Origin: Petrosia ficiformis
Lineage: Eukaryota > Porifera > Demospongiae > Haplosclerida > Petrosiidae
Reading direction: 5' to 3'
NCBI GenBank assembly: GCA_947044365.1
Contig: OX345636.1
Span: 5,972,001-6,036,000, forward strand
Length of the DNA: 64,000 bases
A program made the translations under genes and the position numbers. The notes under the pieces are model-generated. The model did no database searches, had not been told where the DNA came from, and worked only from the letters and a program-made list of their open reading frames with translations. Below, in pieces: positions 33,364 through 44,949 of the stretch; the first letter of the stretch is position 1; the number at the start of each line of letters is the position of its first letter.

Positions 33364-33434
33364 AGTCTCGCGTAGCCAGCCCCTCCCTTTTCCGATCGTA
33401 GAGTGGAAAAAGGAGGGGCAGGCTACTCGAGACT
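33364..33434. repeat. Hairpin upstream of the Death-domain gene
   Basis: AGTCTCGCGTAGCCAGCCCC and its near complement GGGGCAGGCTACTCGAGACT enclose about 30 bases. It lies about 190 bases upstream of the gene start and has a counterpart at the same position beside the duplicate (53530-53600), so it was there before the duplication. Confidence 0.85.
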
Positions 33435-33731
33435 CTTTAGTTTTGTATTTGGAAAATAACACAAAAATTTAAGACAGCAAATCCATAGAAATCCAGCAAA
33501 ACTGAGTGGGTGGTTCATATACGCCAAAAATGTTATATTTATTATTCATGGTCGATAATTATTACCCACCAACTTCCCGCACCAAGCTCTCTCAAGCTCT
33601 GACGTGAATGACTCATTCCGGCTTAGAACTAGAGGGTCAGTGTGTATTGACATAGTCTACAACTGTCATCTTGCATCAGCCATTATGCAACATGTCTACT
33701 ACGCTTATTCGAAAAGTAACAAGTATAAAAA

Positions 33732-34684
33732 TATCCCTATGATTGCTTTATGGTGTCCAAGATCATGGCTGACTTTATCATGCGATTCATGCCTGAAACA
33801 CAACAGCCTATTATAGTTATTATTTTGATTATCTACTCTCTTTACCTTTTAAACAATCTTGTAGAACTCAGTTAGAATAGTTAGCTAGTAGTTCCAGTTT
33901 CTAATTCTTGTAGCTTGCAGCTTTCTTTCTGCTGAGTTCGAGCGCGCGTTCTATCGCGCCACGCCTATTAATTGACCGAGCCCCTGGGAATGACGCAACT
34001 TCCTTAGGTGGTACTAGGGAGTGGGCAGATGCGACTCCAATCACTACAATATAATATAATATGAGTAAAATTGGATGTAATACCAACCTTCATATCTTCT
34101 AATGACATTTATAGTGTCCTGGAATTAATAAAACGTATATAAAATCTCCATTTTTCCAATTAACATAAGTACAAAACCACGCCCACCATACATGGCGTGC
34201 ACCAAGTACAATGTATTTTGAGAAAAGTTACGAAGCCGTTTTCTGCAAATTCATTTTACTTTTATAGTTACAAGAGGCTGAAGAAAGCTGAATTCTGTAG
34301 CTTTTCAGTGAAACCAGAAAATCTACCTTTCTAGGCACTATCAAACTCCGATCTTTTTCAGAGAGCAACTACAGTTACCCTGCCAGGGTTTCCCAACATC
34401 AGTGAAAACATTTAGGCCCAATAATTATACCCCCGGGTGGGTGTCGCTTCCAAAAAATACAGAATTGAACCAGATTATATGCAGCAAGAAGCTGGCAAGA
34501 CTAGAAACTGATTGGAGTATCCGCCCACGGAAAAGACTACAATCTTAACTACTTATACAACGCATACTCGCGTAAGTGACACAAACATAATAATTATATA
34601 TATATTTATATATATTATATATATTACATATATCTAATTATATATATATATAGTTCGAACCCGTGGGAAAGCAATCATAGGGAT
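33732..34684 (+). repeat. M1 MITE interrupted by another element
   Basis: M1 left end TATCCCTATGATTGCTTT at 33732 and right end AAAGCAATCATAGGGAT ending at 34684. The consensus is continuous up to ACTTCCTTA near 34015 and resumes near 34546 with TTAACTACTTATACAACGC. The gap is filled by the nested element at 34021-34528. Confidence 0.85.
34021..34528. mobile_element. Nested element with GTGGGCAGATGC inverted ends
   Basis: Starts GTGGGCAGATGCGACTCCAA and ends TTGGAGTATCCGCCCAC, an imperfect inverted repeat of about 23 bases. It interrupts an M1 MITE, so it inserted later than that copy. No transposase-like frame; probably a non-autonomous DNA transposon. Confidence 0.7.
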
Positions 34685-34739
34685 GGCCCTACAGGCCATA
34701 ATATTTATGTGAATTTTAATTATTATCAGTGGAATTATT

Positions 34740-36060
34740 TGTGATCTCTAAAGTGAAACTGCCAAGAAAAGTAAAGTGTCAATTATCGGAGACCACGGAT
34801 ACTCGGACGCTATAGCGCTCTCTCTACCACTGCAACTGAAATTACTACACCATAATAAAAAAGTAATATCCCTGCATAACAAGTTTCATGATAATCGCTT
34901 GCTTGATCTTGGAGTTATAATCTTGGAAAAATGAAATTCGGACATACCTATCACTTTCAATTTTATCTTGCAACAGACACATATTCGAAATTATTATAAC
35001 CACACCCACCTTGATCAAGCATATAATATGTGAGGTGTGGCTCAGCATCACAGATGCAACTGAATGCAGCTTCTTTGCAACTTTCTGGACCTCCTGGAGC
35101 AATCTAACAGTCACCTCAACCTTGCTTACCAACTACTGCAAGCACAGCATCCACTCAAGTCTCCAAGCGAACGGTATTTTTCACTTATTCTCCAATCATC
35201 CCTTTCTACTCGAACTAGCTAGACTTAGCGGGAATGTGACAGATTACGCTTGCTTGAACTGGACTCCTGAGGGGCGTTCAATCGCAATCGGTGCGGTAAC
35301 ATTTCTCTGGTTCAGGATCAGAGTACATTTCATTCCAGAACCAAATACCAAATTGCTAATCCAGGTAACTTTGTTCTGATTTTAACCCTACCTACGCGAG
35401 CCCCTAAAAAATCATATGTGATCCGAGAATGTTTCACCGGTTACAGGATACCGGACCGGATGTCAATTGAACCCTACAAACCGCCACTGGGGCAAGTGTT
35501 TGAATATCACCCAGTTTGCAACACTCACATTTTTTGTGATCTACTACACAAGTCTTTGCCTGTGTTATAGCTTCAACTACAACTGATAAACTACAGTGTG
35601 GCTAGTAATGATCTAATGAAAGAATGTATCTTCTACTGCAGCTACAACCTTTGCAAAGAAACATATCAAAACAAAAAAAAAGAAAAATGGGGACCACTAC
35701 CCAGATTTATAGCTATAAGCCTACTATGGTTTTCAGTAACATTATTTGTTTTTGCTAAATGTAAGAATTATAGAGCCGAAAGGAATTAGTTTAAATATCC
35801 ACCCATGTGTTTTTTTGTAATAATTATCAATGAACAATATTGCCTAGGTTAATTATGGACACGAAAGACTGTCAATTCAGATTTTCAAAACGTACTTGGA
35901 GTTATGTTGACACCACTTGGCTATAATTAATTTGAAAAAAATGTGCATTATGCACTTTTATCAATTCAAACATCTGTATATTAATATAATAGTGCTGAGT
36001 TAGCTATATTATAAAAAGTCATTTTATCACAATATATAGCTACCATGGAAACAAAATCCC
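34740..36060. other. Duplicated inter-gene segment with a possible exon relic
   Basis: Collinear with parts of 53995-56640. At 35598-35792 (plus) a short frame ends FIAISLLWFSVTLFVFAKCK plus NYRAERN and a stop, resembling a final membrane-spanning exon. The counterpart at about 56030-56145 reads similarly but is shortened. At 35230-35363 a segment ending at a GTAACT donor-like site recurs at 55628-55749. I cannot assign a gene; these may be relics of a third gene of the block. Confidence 0.35.
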
Positions 36061-36622
36061 CATATAATTTGTATGAGAAATTTAGATCATGCTCTATGAT
36101 AATGTTTTATTGTATCATTATGATCAAGGTAGGTTATTACCCGGAAGTCACATGACAGATACCATGAAATATCACTGGTTGAATATATCGTGTATTGCCA
36201 CTTGTCCTTTGGATTCGTGGCAATACTATAGTGTATCCAACTTGTGATATTTCCCGGTATCTGGTGATAGCATATATATCGATCTATCAGTTGATTCCTT
36301 GTTCCTTTTATAAACATAGCCCTCAACCACTTTTCAAATAGTTGTTATAAGGTGTTAGGCAGGGAAATGTCCAATACTTACAAGTTCCAAAATAAGAATA
36401 CAATATTGAATAACAAAGCAAAATAATTATTATTATGACAAAGAACACACTTAACAAAAAGTTATGTATATATATAGTAAACATTGGTTTATAACGCAAA
36501 CTTGCACAATATTAAAGTGAGTAATTAATATCCAAAATTTTTAATTTCACAATTTGTGATGACAACTATTCACTCAAATACAGAAGCTTTGTTATTTATA
36601 ATTCATCACTTGTTTCAAGACC

Positions 36623-38624
36623 TTAGTTCTTTTCTGGTATTGCTTGTAATAATGGTTTTGTTAATGCATGTGCAGTGTGATAAGGACGAATATTTTTCCT
36701 TTTTTTGTTCTCATTTGAAATGTCTGATTCAGACAAAAGTCTTGCACTACTAATAACACTGTCTTTATAATTTTCACGCATCAAAATTTCGCTAACATTT
36801 ACAGTGGAGTCTGTTTGTCCTTCCCCCTGCATATCGAATCCATCAATAACAGTCATTGGCACATCGCTAGTGCCTAGTTGTGTGCCAATAGTTTCATCAA
36901 CTATTGAGGGAGCTCTATTACTGCGAAAATACGATGATCTAATACTAAAAAAGAAAGATGCTATTCGAGTTCGTAGTCCATTCGGTTCATTCTCGTCATG
37001 TATTATTAAAGGCGGTAATCTAGATTTTGAATGTATATTTCTTGTTGTTTCTGCTCTATAATTTATTTGTTCAACTTTGCCCCAACATGGTAGTATCAAT
37101 AGAAAAAATGGATAAGATGCTGGAAATATTAGCAGTATAGAAATAATAACTGTACGAAAGGTACGGCGGTCTTCATTTTGAAAGTAAGGTATACTATAAA
37201 TATATGAGATGAGTACTAAAGTCGTTAAAAACACTCCATCAATAATATTTAGTAGATGAGATCGATACGGCCTGATTGCTAAATGTAAAATTAACATAAC
37301 CATTGTCACCAAATGAATAGCTGAGATAGCATCAGTATAATTTGGAGAGAGTGTGATCAATAGAATTACTTGTCTGTATATATAATAAGATGGTGCCATA
37401 AAATTATACTTTTCTTTGTAGCCTCCGTGAAACTCATCTAAAAATGGTTTTAGCCTGAGAGAGTTCCACCTCTTTGTTAGACGTTGTAATAACAAAAGAA
37501 TAGCAATTACAATCTGTAGTAGTATCTCAATAATTAATGCTAAACTAAAGAGCAGTTTATGGAGCCAGCCATCTAAATATCGCTCTTCAGGCTGAAGAGA
37601 GAGATAGTTTCCCTTAATTCCATCAAATCGTCTTGGCTGTAGTATCAGGATACTAGTCTCAGTTAGTGATGTGAATGTTAGAAGAAACATGAGACAAATA
37701 GATTTTACCCATGTGTTACTTCCAAATGCACATTTCTGATATTTTTTTGGGCAGCAGTTTGAAAGTATAGGAACTAGACTTGGTAGAAATATGAGTATTG
37801 ATAATGGGAATATATACTGTAATCCAAGTGTACAAAGACCTTTACAAGACTCTTGTACAAAGGGGAAGGGTACAAAGCTTAAAAATTCTGGTTGAAGTTG
37901 TGAGAAGCTTTCAAAAATTGATAGAAATACATCAATTACATAATCGGCTTTAAATCCACCATCATTTGGTACTTCAGGAACAAGATGATCAACAATGCTA
38001 AAGAATAGCACAAACCCATTAATACTCGCTAAATTCACATCACGAAATCTCAAGCAGAAAAGTAATCCAGTAATGATTAGAAGCATATAAATGATTGATA
38101 TGATTATCGCTCCGGCATATTCAGCATAATGAAATTCAACACACCTGTATGCTCCAAATGTGAAAGCGTGGTTTTCATCACATTCGGAACATAAAATACC
38201 ATTTCTATTACCAGTGCAATTACCATTAATCAAAATATTTGAAAACATTCATAAAATTTTACGTCTGAATTTTCTGTGAGAGGGCATTCAGTACCTTGCA
38301 ATATTGATACTTTACACTTGTTGTATTCACATGGTGCTGTGACTATGGTGTTGTCAATATCTCCATACCAATACCCTTCTTGCTAACTGAATCAAGTGCC
38401 ATGTCTACTGAGTTACATACTATTTGGTTGTTTTTGCAACAGCAACATTTCCTCTTTTTCATATCACACTTTAGCTTATTACAAAGATCTATAGGCAATT
38501 GTGATTTGCCATTGTTGTTAGAATATGTGACAATAGCTGATGGATTCTCTGGACAAAGACTAGCCATAATCATAATGATCGTAGAAGCCAGGTGTAAACT
38601 TATTAATATTTGTCTGGTTGCCAT
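36623..38624 (-). pseudogene. Multi-pass membrane protein family, copy A (broken)
   Basis: The N-terminal 80 or so codons (signal peptide MATRQILISLHLASTIIMIM, Cys-rich start) are intact from the ATG at 38624. Then about 487 bases present in copy C are missing between codons for SVSK and GYWYG, which shifts the frame into a stop at 38343. A further one-base loss lies near 38250. From 38248 to 36623 a 541-residue frame continues without breaks: Cys motif GILCSECDENHAFTFGAYRC, about eight membrane segments and the Ser-rich cytoplasmic tail. It could still make an N-terminally shortened protein from a Met at 38248, but the receptor-like ectodomain is lost. Confidence 0.8.
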
Positions 38625-38832
38625 CCTGAAATTAAGAAAATTAATTACAACTTCTATTGCATGCATTTAGTATTTGTATACCATATAATTGGTATATAAG
38701 ATGTTATCTATAATTATAATGCATAGCTATATACTAATAATTTATTTCTACATATTTGATCTTGAATGTGCTACCTACTATAATAATTACTATATTCTTA
38801 TTGAGTCTGACTATGAATAATCATCAACTTAC

Positions 38833-38885
38833 AGTTTTATGGTAGTGATTCTTTTCCACTGTATTCAACTCACTCCTGGATATCT
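38833..38885 (-). other. Probable 5' UTR exon of membrane gene copy A
   Basis: On the minus strand ATAAAACT is followed by GTAAGTTGAT, a good donor. The acceptor TTTCTTAATTTCAG lies just before the start ATG of the gene. The same arrangement is present for copy C. The exon's 5' limit is not defined. Confidence 0.5.
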
Positions 38886-38889
38886 TCAG

Positions 38890-40080
38890 CATATAAGGAA
38901 ATTGGATTAATGTATTATGGTATAGTACATGACGAGAAGACAATATCAATGTAAACTAGTTTGTAGTGTACTATATATAGAATAGGCCTACTTACTTGTA
39001 ATATATACCATTTTATAACCAGGAAGGCCAGTAATATGCTTAGCAACCACTATGATGTTAAAAACATTTGAGCACCAATTATTGTAGACGGTATTAAGCT
39101 TACAGTAATGATGCCTTACATGATGTATTTCAACAGAAAGGTATGTCTTTTGGAACATCCCTGACCTGTAATGCTATCATCTCTCTGTTCAAACCACACC
39201 TTCCAATAATTCATGACGTCATGTAAAACTTGTGACTTGCTGGTGTCCTTCTAGCTCGTCGAGTAGCAGAGGGTTGGGTCTGGCTACGCGAGAAAATAGT
39301 TGTGTATTGATTTTAATCAGTACACGAACCTAACTTTGAACTTAGAAATCACACTGTTTGTTTTAGTTATACATTTAGAAAATTAGAAAAGGAGGTAAGT
39401 TTGTATTATAGTGTAATAATAACTGTGATAGTGATTCACTCATAGGCCTAGATACATTTGCAGGTAGGATGTACAATTGTTTTCCAGTCTAGACTTATTA
39501 TTTTCAAGTGTTGCTGTGTCATAATTATTATTAAGTACAAGAATAATAAAAAAACATTTTCAATAAAAATAAAAGAAGATGACCTAATACTATAGTTGTT
39601 TCCTGTAGAGAAGTATGTAATCTGGTATTCTAATTGAGTCTTATTGTGATATTGGTGTCATAATCTCTGGTAATTATTATAATTTAATTAATAGTATTTG
39701 TTAATAATTCAAAGTATTTATAAGTACGTCACTATACTTAGAATACCACATGTTGAATGTAATATAATAGTCACCATCCACAAAACAATTTTAACCATTA
39801 GCTGTAATTGTCGTCATCATAAAGGCTATATATAACTCATATATATTAATGTTTAATGTTTAATGTTAATTATAATCCATTTTTCCCTTTCTAATTTGCT
39901 ACAAGAAAAAATAAGTTCTACATAATGGTTTCATACTAGAAAAAGCATACATACTGCTTATAAAAATGACTTCAAGTCCTATTTTGTTATCCTGCCTCTT
40001 CTTGCAAAAGCCTCGAAGATATTTGATTATTTAATAGCAATCGTAAACGCGTTGCTATGGCCGCCCTTTGTGTGGCAAGA
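38890..40080. other. No gene seen; contains a fold-back end fragment
   Basis: A single terminus of the ACAAGAATAATAAAAAAACA fold-back family (39537-39583) stands alone. Half of the TCTCGCGTAGCC hairpin family is seen near 39270-39292 (GTCTGGCTACGCGAGA). Otherwise AT-rich. Confidence 0.5.
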
Positions 40081-40087
40081 ACTGAAA

Positions 40088-40430
40088 ATGGGGAAAAGTT
40101 GCCGTGCGATTGGTTGTTGTAATCGATACTCTAAAGGCAGTGGAATACGTTTCTATAGATTCCCCAAAGGTAAATCCAAGCACAGCAAGTGGATTACTGC
40201 TGTCAGAAGAGAGAAATGGGAGCCAACTGAACACCCTTAGTTGTGTAGTGCCCACTTTATTAGTGGGAAAAAAAGCGATGATCCACTCCCCCTGACTATA
40301 CACCTGTATAACATTTTTCGCTTTACTGATAGTCCACTCAAAAGAAAAAGTAAGCAGAAGTTAGGTGTTTATGAAAGAAGGAAGAACACCAACAAAACCA
40401 CATTCTCAGGCTGTTGCCATATACCATAGC
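40088..40430 (+). pseudogene. THAP-type zinc-finger relic
   Basis: From the ATG at 40088, MGKSCRAIGCCNRYSKGSGI then FYRFPK, KWITAVRREKWEPTEHP matches the first two thirds of a THAP domain (C2CH zinc finger). A TAG stop at 40238-40240 interrupts it, but the same frame goes on with LCSAHFISGKKSDDP, the expected C-x2-H part of the motif, so the domain was once complete. A shift then leads to FTDSPLKRKSKQKLGVYERR, a typical post-THAP basic stretch. THAP domains bind DNA and occur in P-element-like transposases and host regulators. Downstream sequence to about 41050 has no continuing frame. Confidence 0.72.
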
Positions 40431-40639
40431 TTACACTTGGATTGACTTCTTGTTGCTTGCTCTATACTGCTTTGGAGTGTTTTGTAGATATTGTAATAGA
40501 TGCAATAACCTTTTCACGTTCATTTGAAAGTTCAGAAAATGATGCTTCATCAAAGAGCTTCTTATTGTAAAGACTTGTATAAGCGGCTGTGGTTACACTC
40601 CTTCACTCTCAATTTTTGGGATGTAATCATTACAGTGTT

Positions 40640-41150
40640 AAGGCACAAGTGACAAGATAGAAGATTTGGTGCCGCTTTGTGATAAATTATAGTGAAATGC
40701 TCCCAACTCTTCATCAGTTGGACTTTTCACGGAAGATTGCAGTACAGCTGTTGATGATCAAGAAAAATCTACATTGGCACTACTTTTTAACATTCTTCTC
40801 TTTTAAAGTCAATATCTGAAATTGGGGCATACTCAACATTCTTATAACTAGGAACTGACCATGAGCAAGGACCTGAAGTACAAGCAGTACTTTTTATGAT
40901 TTGAGTATTTGCTTCAGCAGCAAATAACAAACCAGTAGCTTTTAAAATAACAACTTCATATTCTACTAAAACTTCTACCTTCCTTACCCAACCTTGAATT
41001 AAAAAGTTATAGCCATCTATGCTCTTGTATGCCTTCAGTTACTCCCTGGTGTATAAGGACTAGTTGTACTTATCAGATAGTTAAATATGTCAACCTCTGG
41101 CCACTCAAAAAGGTGCCCCTAGCAACGCATTTACGGATGAAATCTCGCCC
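40640..41150. other. No gene seen
   Basis: Possibly the remains of the THAP-associated element, but no frame or end motif can be followed. Confidence 0.3.
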
Positions 41151-41159
41151 ATATGGTCT

Positions 41160-42290
41160 ATACTGTAGTCTATAGTTATAGCTTCAACTACAGTGTTTCT
41201 ATATAGTAATGATCTAATGTATCTGCTGCAACTTTAGAAAAAAGCATATCAAAAGAAAAAAGGGGATCACTACCCAGACATACTACTTAGGGGTGCCTTA
41301 GGTGCCTATATATATATCTATGCTTTTCAGCAAGGTGAGTTAGAATCCTGCGTTTTTTAATGATCTACGCATGCATTTTCCTTTTTTTTAATTTTGCAAT
41401 AGCTAATTATCAATAAAAAAAAATTGACCAGGTTAACTTGATTAAGGGGACAGAAAGGTGTCAAGGCTATAGTCAATTTGAAAAAATACATGTGGCATTA
41501 TACACTTTCTGCAATGCAAACACATCTATATTTGAATAGCACTGAGTTATATAATATATTTAATATATAATTTTATTTTATAGTAATATAGCTACCATGA
41601 AAACAAAGTTCCCATATGTTTTGTATGAGAAATTCAAATCATGCACTATGATAATATTTTACTGTATCATACTACAAATTATCCAATCAAGGTTGATTAC
41701 TATTACCCGTGACATCACATGACAGGAAGTATAAGTAACCAATTCAACGATGAAATTAGCACGATAATTTATTACAATAATTTGTTAACATTTTATCACC
41801 CAGATACTGGGAAATATCATGAGTTGGATATGCTAGCATTGTTACAGGTCCAAGGCCCAAACGTATCCAACAAGTGCATGATATTTCCCAGTATCTGGGT
41901 GATAAATTATACTTATCAGTCGATACCTTGTCTTGTTTCTTTTATAAACAAAGCCCTCGATCTCTTTTCCAATGGTTGTTATAAGCCATTAGGCAGGTAA
42001 ATATTTAATACATATTTACTTACGAATTCCAAAATAAGAATAAAATGTTCATTATTAAATAATGAAGTAAAATAATTATTAACTGTGACAAAGAACACAA
42101 TTAAACAATAAACAGTTATAGTAAACATTGGTTTATAATGCAAACTTGCACAATATTAAATAATTATTATCCTCATAATTTATGATGACAAATTTTCACT
42201 CACATACAGAAGCTTTTTTATTTATAATTCATTCTTTGTTTCAAGACTTTGATTCTTTTTTTGGTATTGCTTGTAGTAATGGTTTTGTTA
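41160..42290. other. Third copy of the inter-gene segment
   Basis: Collinear with about 35570-36640 and 55940-57880: AGCTTCAACTACAGTG, TAATGATCTAATG, TAGCTACCATG..AACAAAG, and ATAGTAAACATTGGTTTATA. It marks the left limit of the third, shorter duplicate block. Confidence 0.7.
41790..41912. repeat. Hairpin element in the third block
   Basis: Arms TTATCACCCAGATACTGGGA plus AATATCATGAGTTGGATA and complements. A degraded version is at 36160-36265 in block A; block C lacks it at this place. Confidence 0.75.
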
Positions 42291-42489
42291 ATGCATGTGC
42301 AGTGTGATAAGGATCAATCTTTTTCTTTTTGTTTTCATTTGATTACTCCTATTCAGACCAATGTCTTGCACTACTAATATCGCTAACTTTATCATCTTCA
42401 GGTATCAAAATTTGGCTAACTTTTGACGTGAAGTCTGTTTGTTGTTCCCCTTGCGTATCGATAACAGTCATGGTTGGTACTAGTGGTGT

Positions 42490-42755
42490 GCCAATAATTT
42501 CATTATTTATTGAAGGAGATCTATTACTGGGATGAGAAAGATCTCTATTACTGCGATGATACGATGATCAAAAAGGAAGATGCTATTCGAGTTCGTACTC
42601 GATTCGGTTCGTTCTCTTCATGTATTATTAAAAGTGGTACTATAAAATTTGAATGTATCTGGTGTGCCATTAATTTCATTATTTATTGAAGGAGATCTAT
42701 TACTGGAATGAGAAAGATCTCTATTACTGCGATGATACGATGATCTAATAGATAA
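42490..42755. repeat. Tandem duplication within pseudogene B
   Basis: A segment of about 175 bases starting TTTCATTATTTATTGAAGGA occurs at about 42497 and again at about 42673, including GGAGATCTATTACTGG and GAGAAAGATCTCTATTACTG. Neither copy A nor copy C has the second unit. Confidence 0.88.
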
Positions 42756-44231
42756 AAAAGAAAGATGCTATTCGAGTTCGTACTCCATTCGGTTCGTTCT
42801 CTTCATGTATTATTAAAGGTGGTACAATAAAATTTGAATGTTTATTTCTCGTCGTTTCTGCTCTATAATTTTTAATGTATGGGAAATATTTGGAGTGCAG
42901 CACATCAAATCTATCCCACTGTTCAACTTTGCACCACCATGGTAGTATTAACAGAAGGAAAGGATATGATGCTGGAAACATTAACAGTGTGGAAAAAATA
43001 ACTGTATGAAATGTACGGCGGTCTTCATTTTGAAAGTAAGGTATAGCATAAATATATGAGACGAGTACTAAAGTTGTTAAAAACACTCCATCAATAATGT
43101 TTAGTAGATGAGATCGATACGGCCTGATTGCTAAATGTAAAATTAACATAACCATTGTCACCAGATGAATAGCTGAGATAGCATCAGTATAATTTGGAGA
43201 GTGTGTGATCAATAGAATTACTTGTCTGTATATAAAATAAGACGTTGCCATGAAATTATACTTTTCTTTGTAGCCTCCATGAAATTCATCTAAAAATGGT
43301 TTTAGCCTGAGAGGGTTGCAAATCCTTATTAGACATGGTGATAACAAAAGAATAGCAACTATAGGCTGTAGTAGTATCTCGATAATTAATGCTAAACTAA
43401 AGAGCAATTTATGGCGCCATTGGTCATCTAAATATCGTGTTTGAGTTGAAGAGAAATGTAGTTCCCCTCAATTCCATCAAATCGTCTTGGATGTAGTATC
43501 CGGATACTAGTCTCAGTTAGCTCCCAAATGCACATTTCTGACATTTTTTTGGGCAGCAGTTTGAAAGTATAGGAACTATACTTAGCAGAGATATGAGTAG
43601 TGATAATGGGAATATACACTGTAATCCAACTGTACAAAGACCATTACAAGACCTTGGTACAAAGGGAAAGGGAACAAAGCTTAAAAAGTCTGGTTCAAGT
43701 TTTGAGAAACTTTCAAAAATTGATATAAATACATTAATCCCATAATCAGCTTCAAATCCACCATCATTTGGTACATCAGGAATAAGGTGATGAACAACGC
43801 TAAAGAAAAGAACAAATCTATTAATACTCGCTAAATTTACATCACGAAATCTCAAGCAGAAAAGTAATCCAGTAATGATTACAAGTGTAAAAATAATTGA
43901 TATGATTATCGCTCCGGCATAATTATTATTTGTAAATTTAACACAGCTGTAGGCACCAAATGTGAATGCATGGTTTTCATCACATTCTGAACACAACGTT
44001 CCTTTTCTATTAGCGGTGCAATTACTACCATTAATTATCATTTCTGAAAAAATTTCATAAAACTGCACGCCTGAATTTCTTGTGAATTCAGTACCTTGTT
44101 CTATTGATGCTTTACACTTCTTGTATTTACATGGTGCTGTGACTATGGTGTTGTCAACTACTCCACACCAATACCTTTCTTGTATGCATACGGTTACGTC
44201 TTCATCAGTTTCATAGTTACAAGCACACAGA

Positions 44232-44279
44232 ACATGTCCTCTATCACAAAGATTGCAATCTTTGTGATAGAGGACATGT
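44232..44279. repeat. Perfect 48-bp palindrome in pseudogene B
   Basis: The first 24 bases (ACATGTCCTCTATCACAAAG plus ATTG) are exactly reverse-complemented by the next 24, with no spacer. Copy C has only one arm here (59697-59720 region), so the palindrome arose by an inverted duplication after the copies separated. Confidence 0.95.
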
Positions 44280-44949
44280 GTACATTTCGTGATAGAGAGG
44301 ATTGGCAGTTAGATATTTGTGTAATTTTAGTCTCTCTAGTGGTGAGTAATTGTTCAAAGTGTTTGTTATCTTGTGATTGTACTTTCACATTACTTCTCAT
44401 AGATGCAACTGAACTTGAGATAATGACTGTATTCATGACATTGTACTTAATTAAACAGTTTGTAATAGTAACATTCTTTAGATACACTTCACATGAACCT
44501 GGTATTGTAATTGGTGACCTGCTAGTACAACAAAGCAAACTATTGTTATATCTGTATCCTCCTACAAATTCTAGAAGATGAACATCAGAAAAATTATGCA
44601 TTCCTGTTATGACATGAGAGTCTGATGGACACTGGGATGTTAGGTTAGCTGGTGCACTATATAACACTATCTTTACACTATCTGGTCACCCCATCTTGCT
44701 AACTGAATCAAGTGCCATGTCTACTGAGTTACATACTATTTGGTTGTTTTTGCAACAGCAAAATTTTTCTTTTTTGTATCACACTTTAGCGTATGACAAA
44801 GATCTGTAGGCAATTGTTTGGATTTGCTATTATTGTTGGAATATGTGACAATAGCTGATGGATTCTCTGGACAAAGACTAGCTGTAATCATAATGATCAT
44901 AGAAGCCAGGTGTAAACTTATTGATATTTGTCTTGTTGCCATCCTGAAA

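Larger units (their letters stand above)
42290..44942 (-). pseudogene. Multi-pass membrane protein family, copy B (decayed)
   Basis: Homologous to copy C over its whole length but split into at least five frames: 44942-44736 (signal peptide and Cys-rich start), 44667-44194 (ectodomain), 44068-43517 (GTLCSECDENHAFTFGAYSC and first membrane segments), 43637-43428 and 43407-42745 (last membrane segments and tail). Damage includes a shift in the poly-Cys region, an inverted duplication at 44232-44279, loss of a membrane segment near 43520 (TNTWVKSICL... absent) and a tandem duplication of the tail at 42490-42755. Confidence 0.85.

Noticed and set aside
35011..35379. 123-codon plus-strand frame
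   Set aside because: Not preserved as an open frame in the duplicate block and has no motif; part of it lies in duplicated spacer.
36804..37061. Plus-strand frame opposite membrane gene copy A (and 58061-58318 opposite copy C)
   Set aside because: Antisense shadow of the conserved cytoplasmic tail; it repeats between copies only because the sense strand is conserved.
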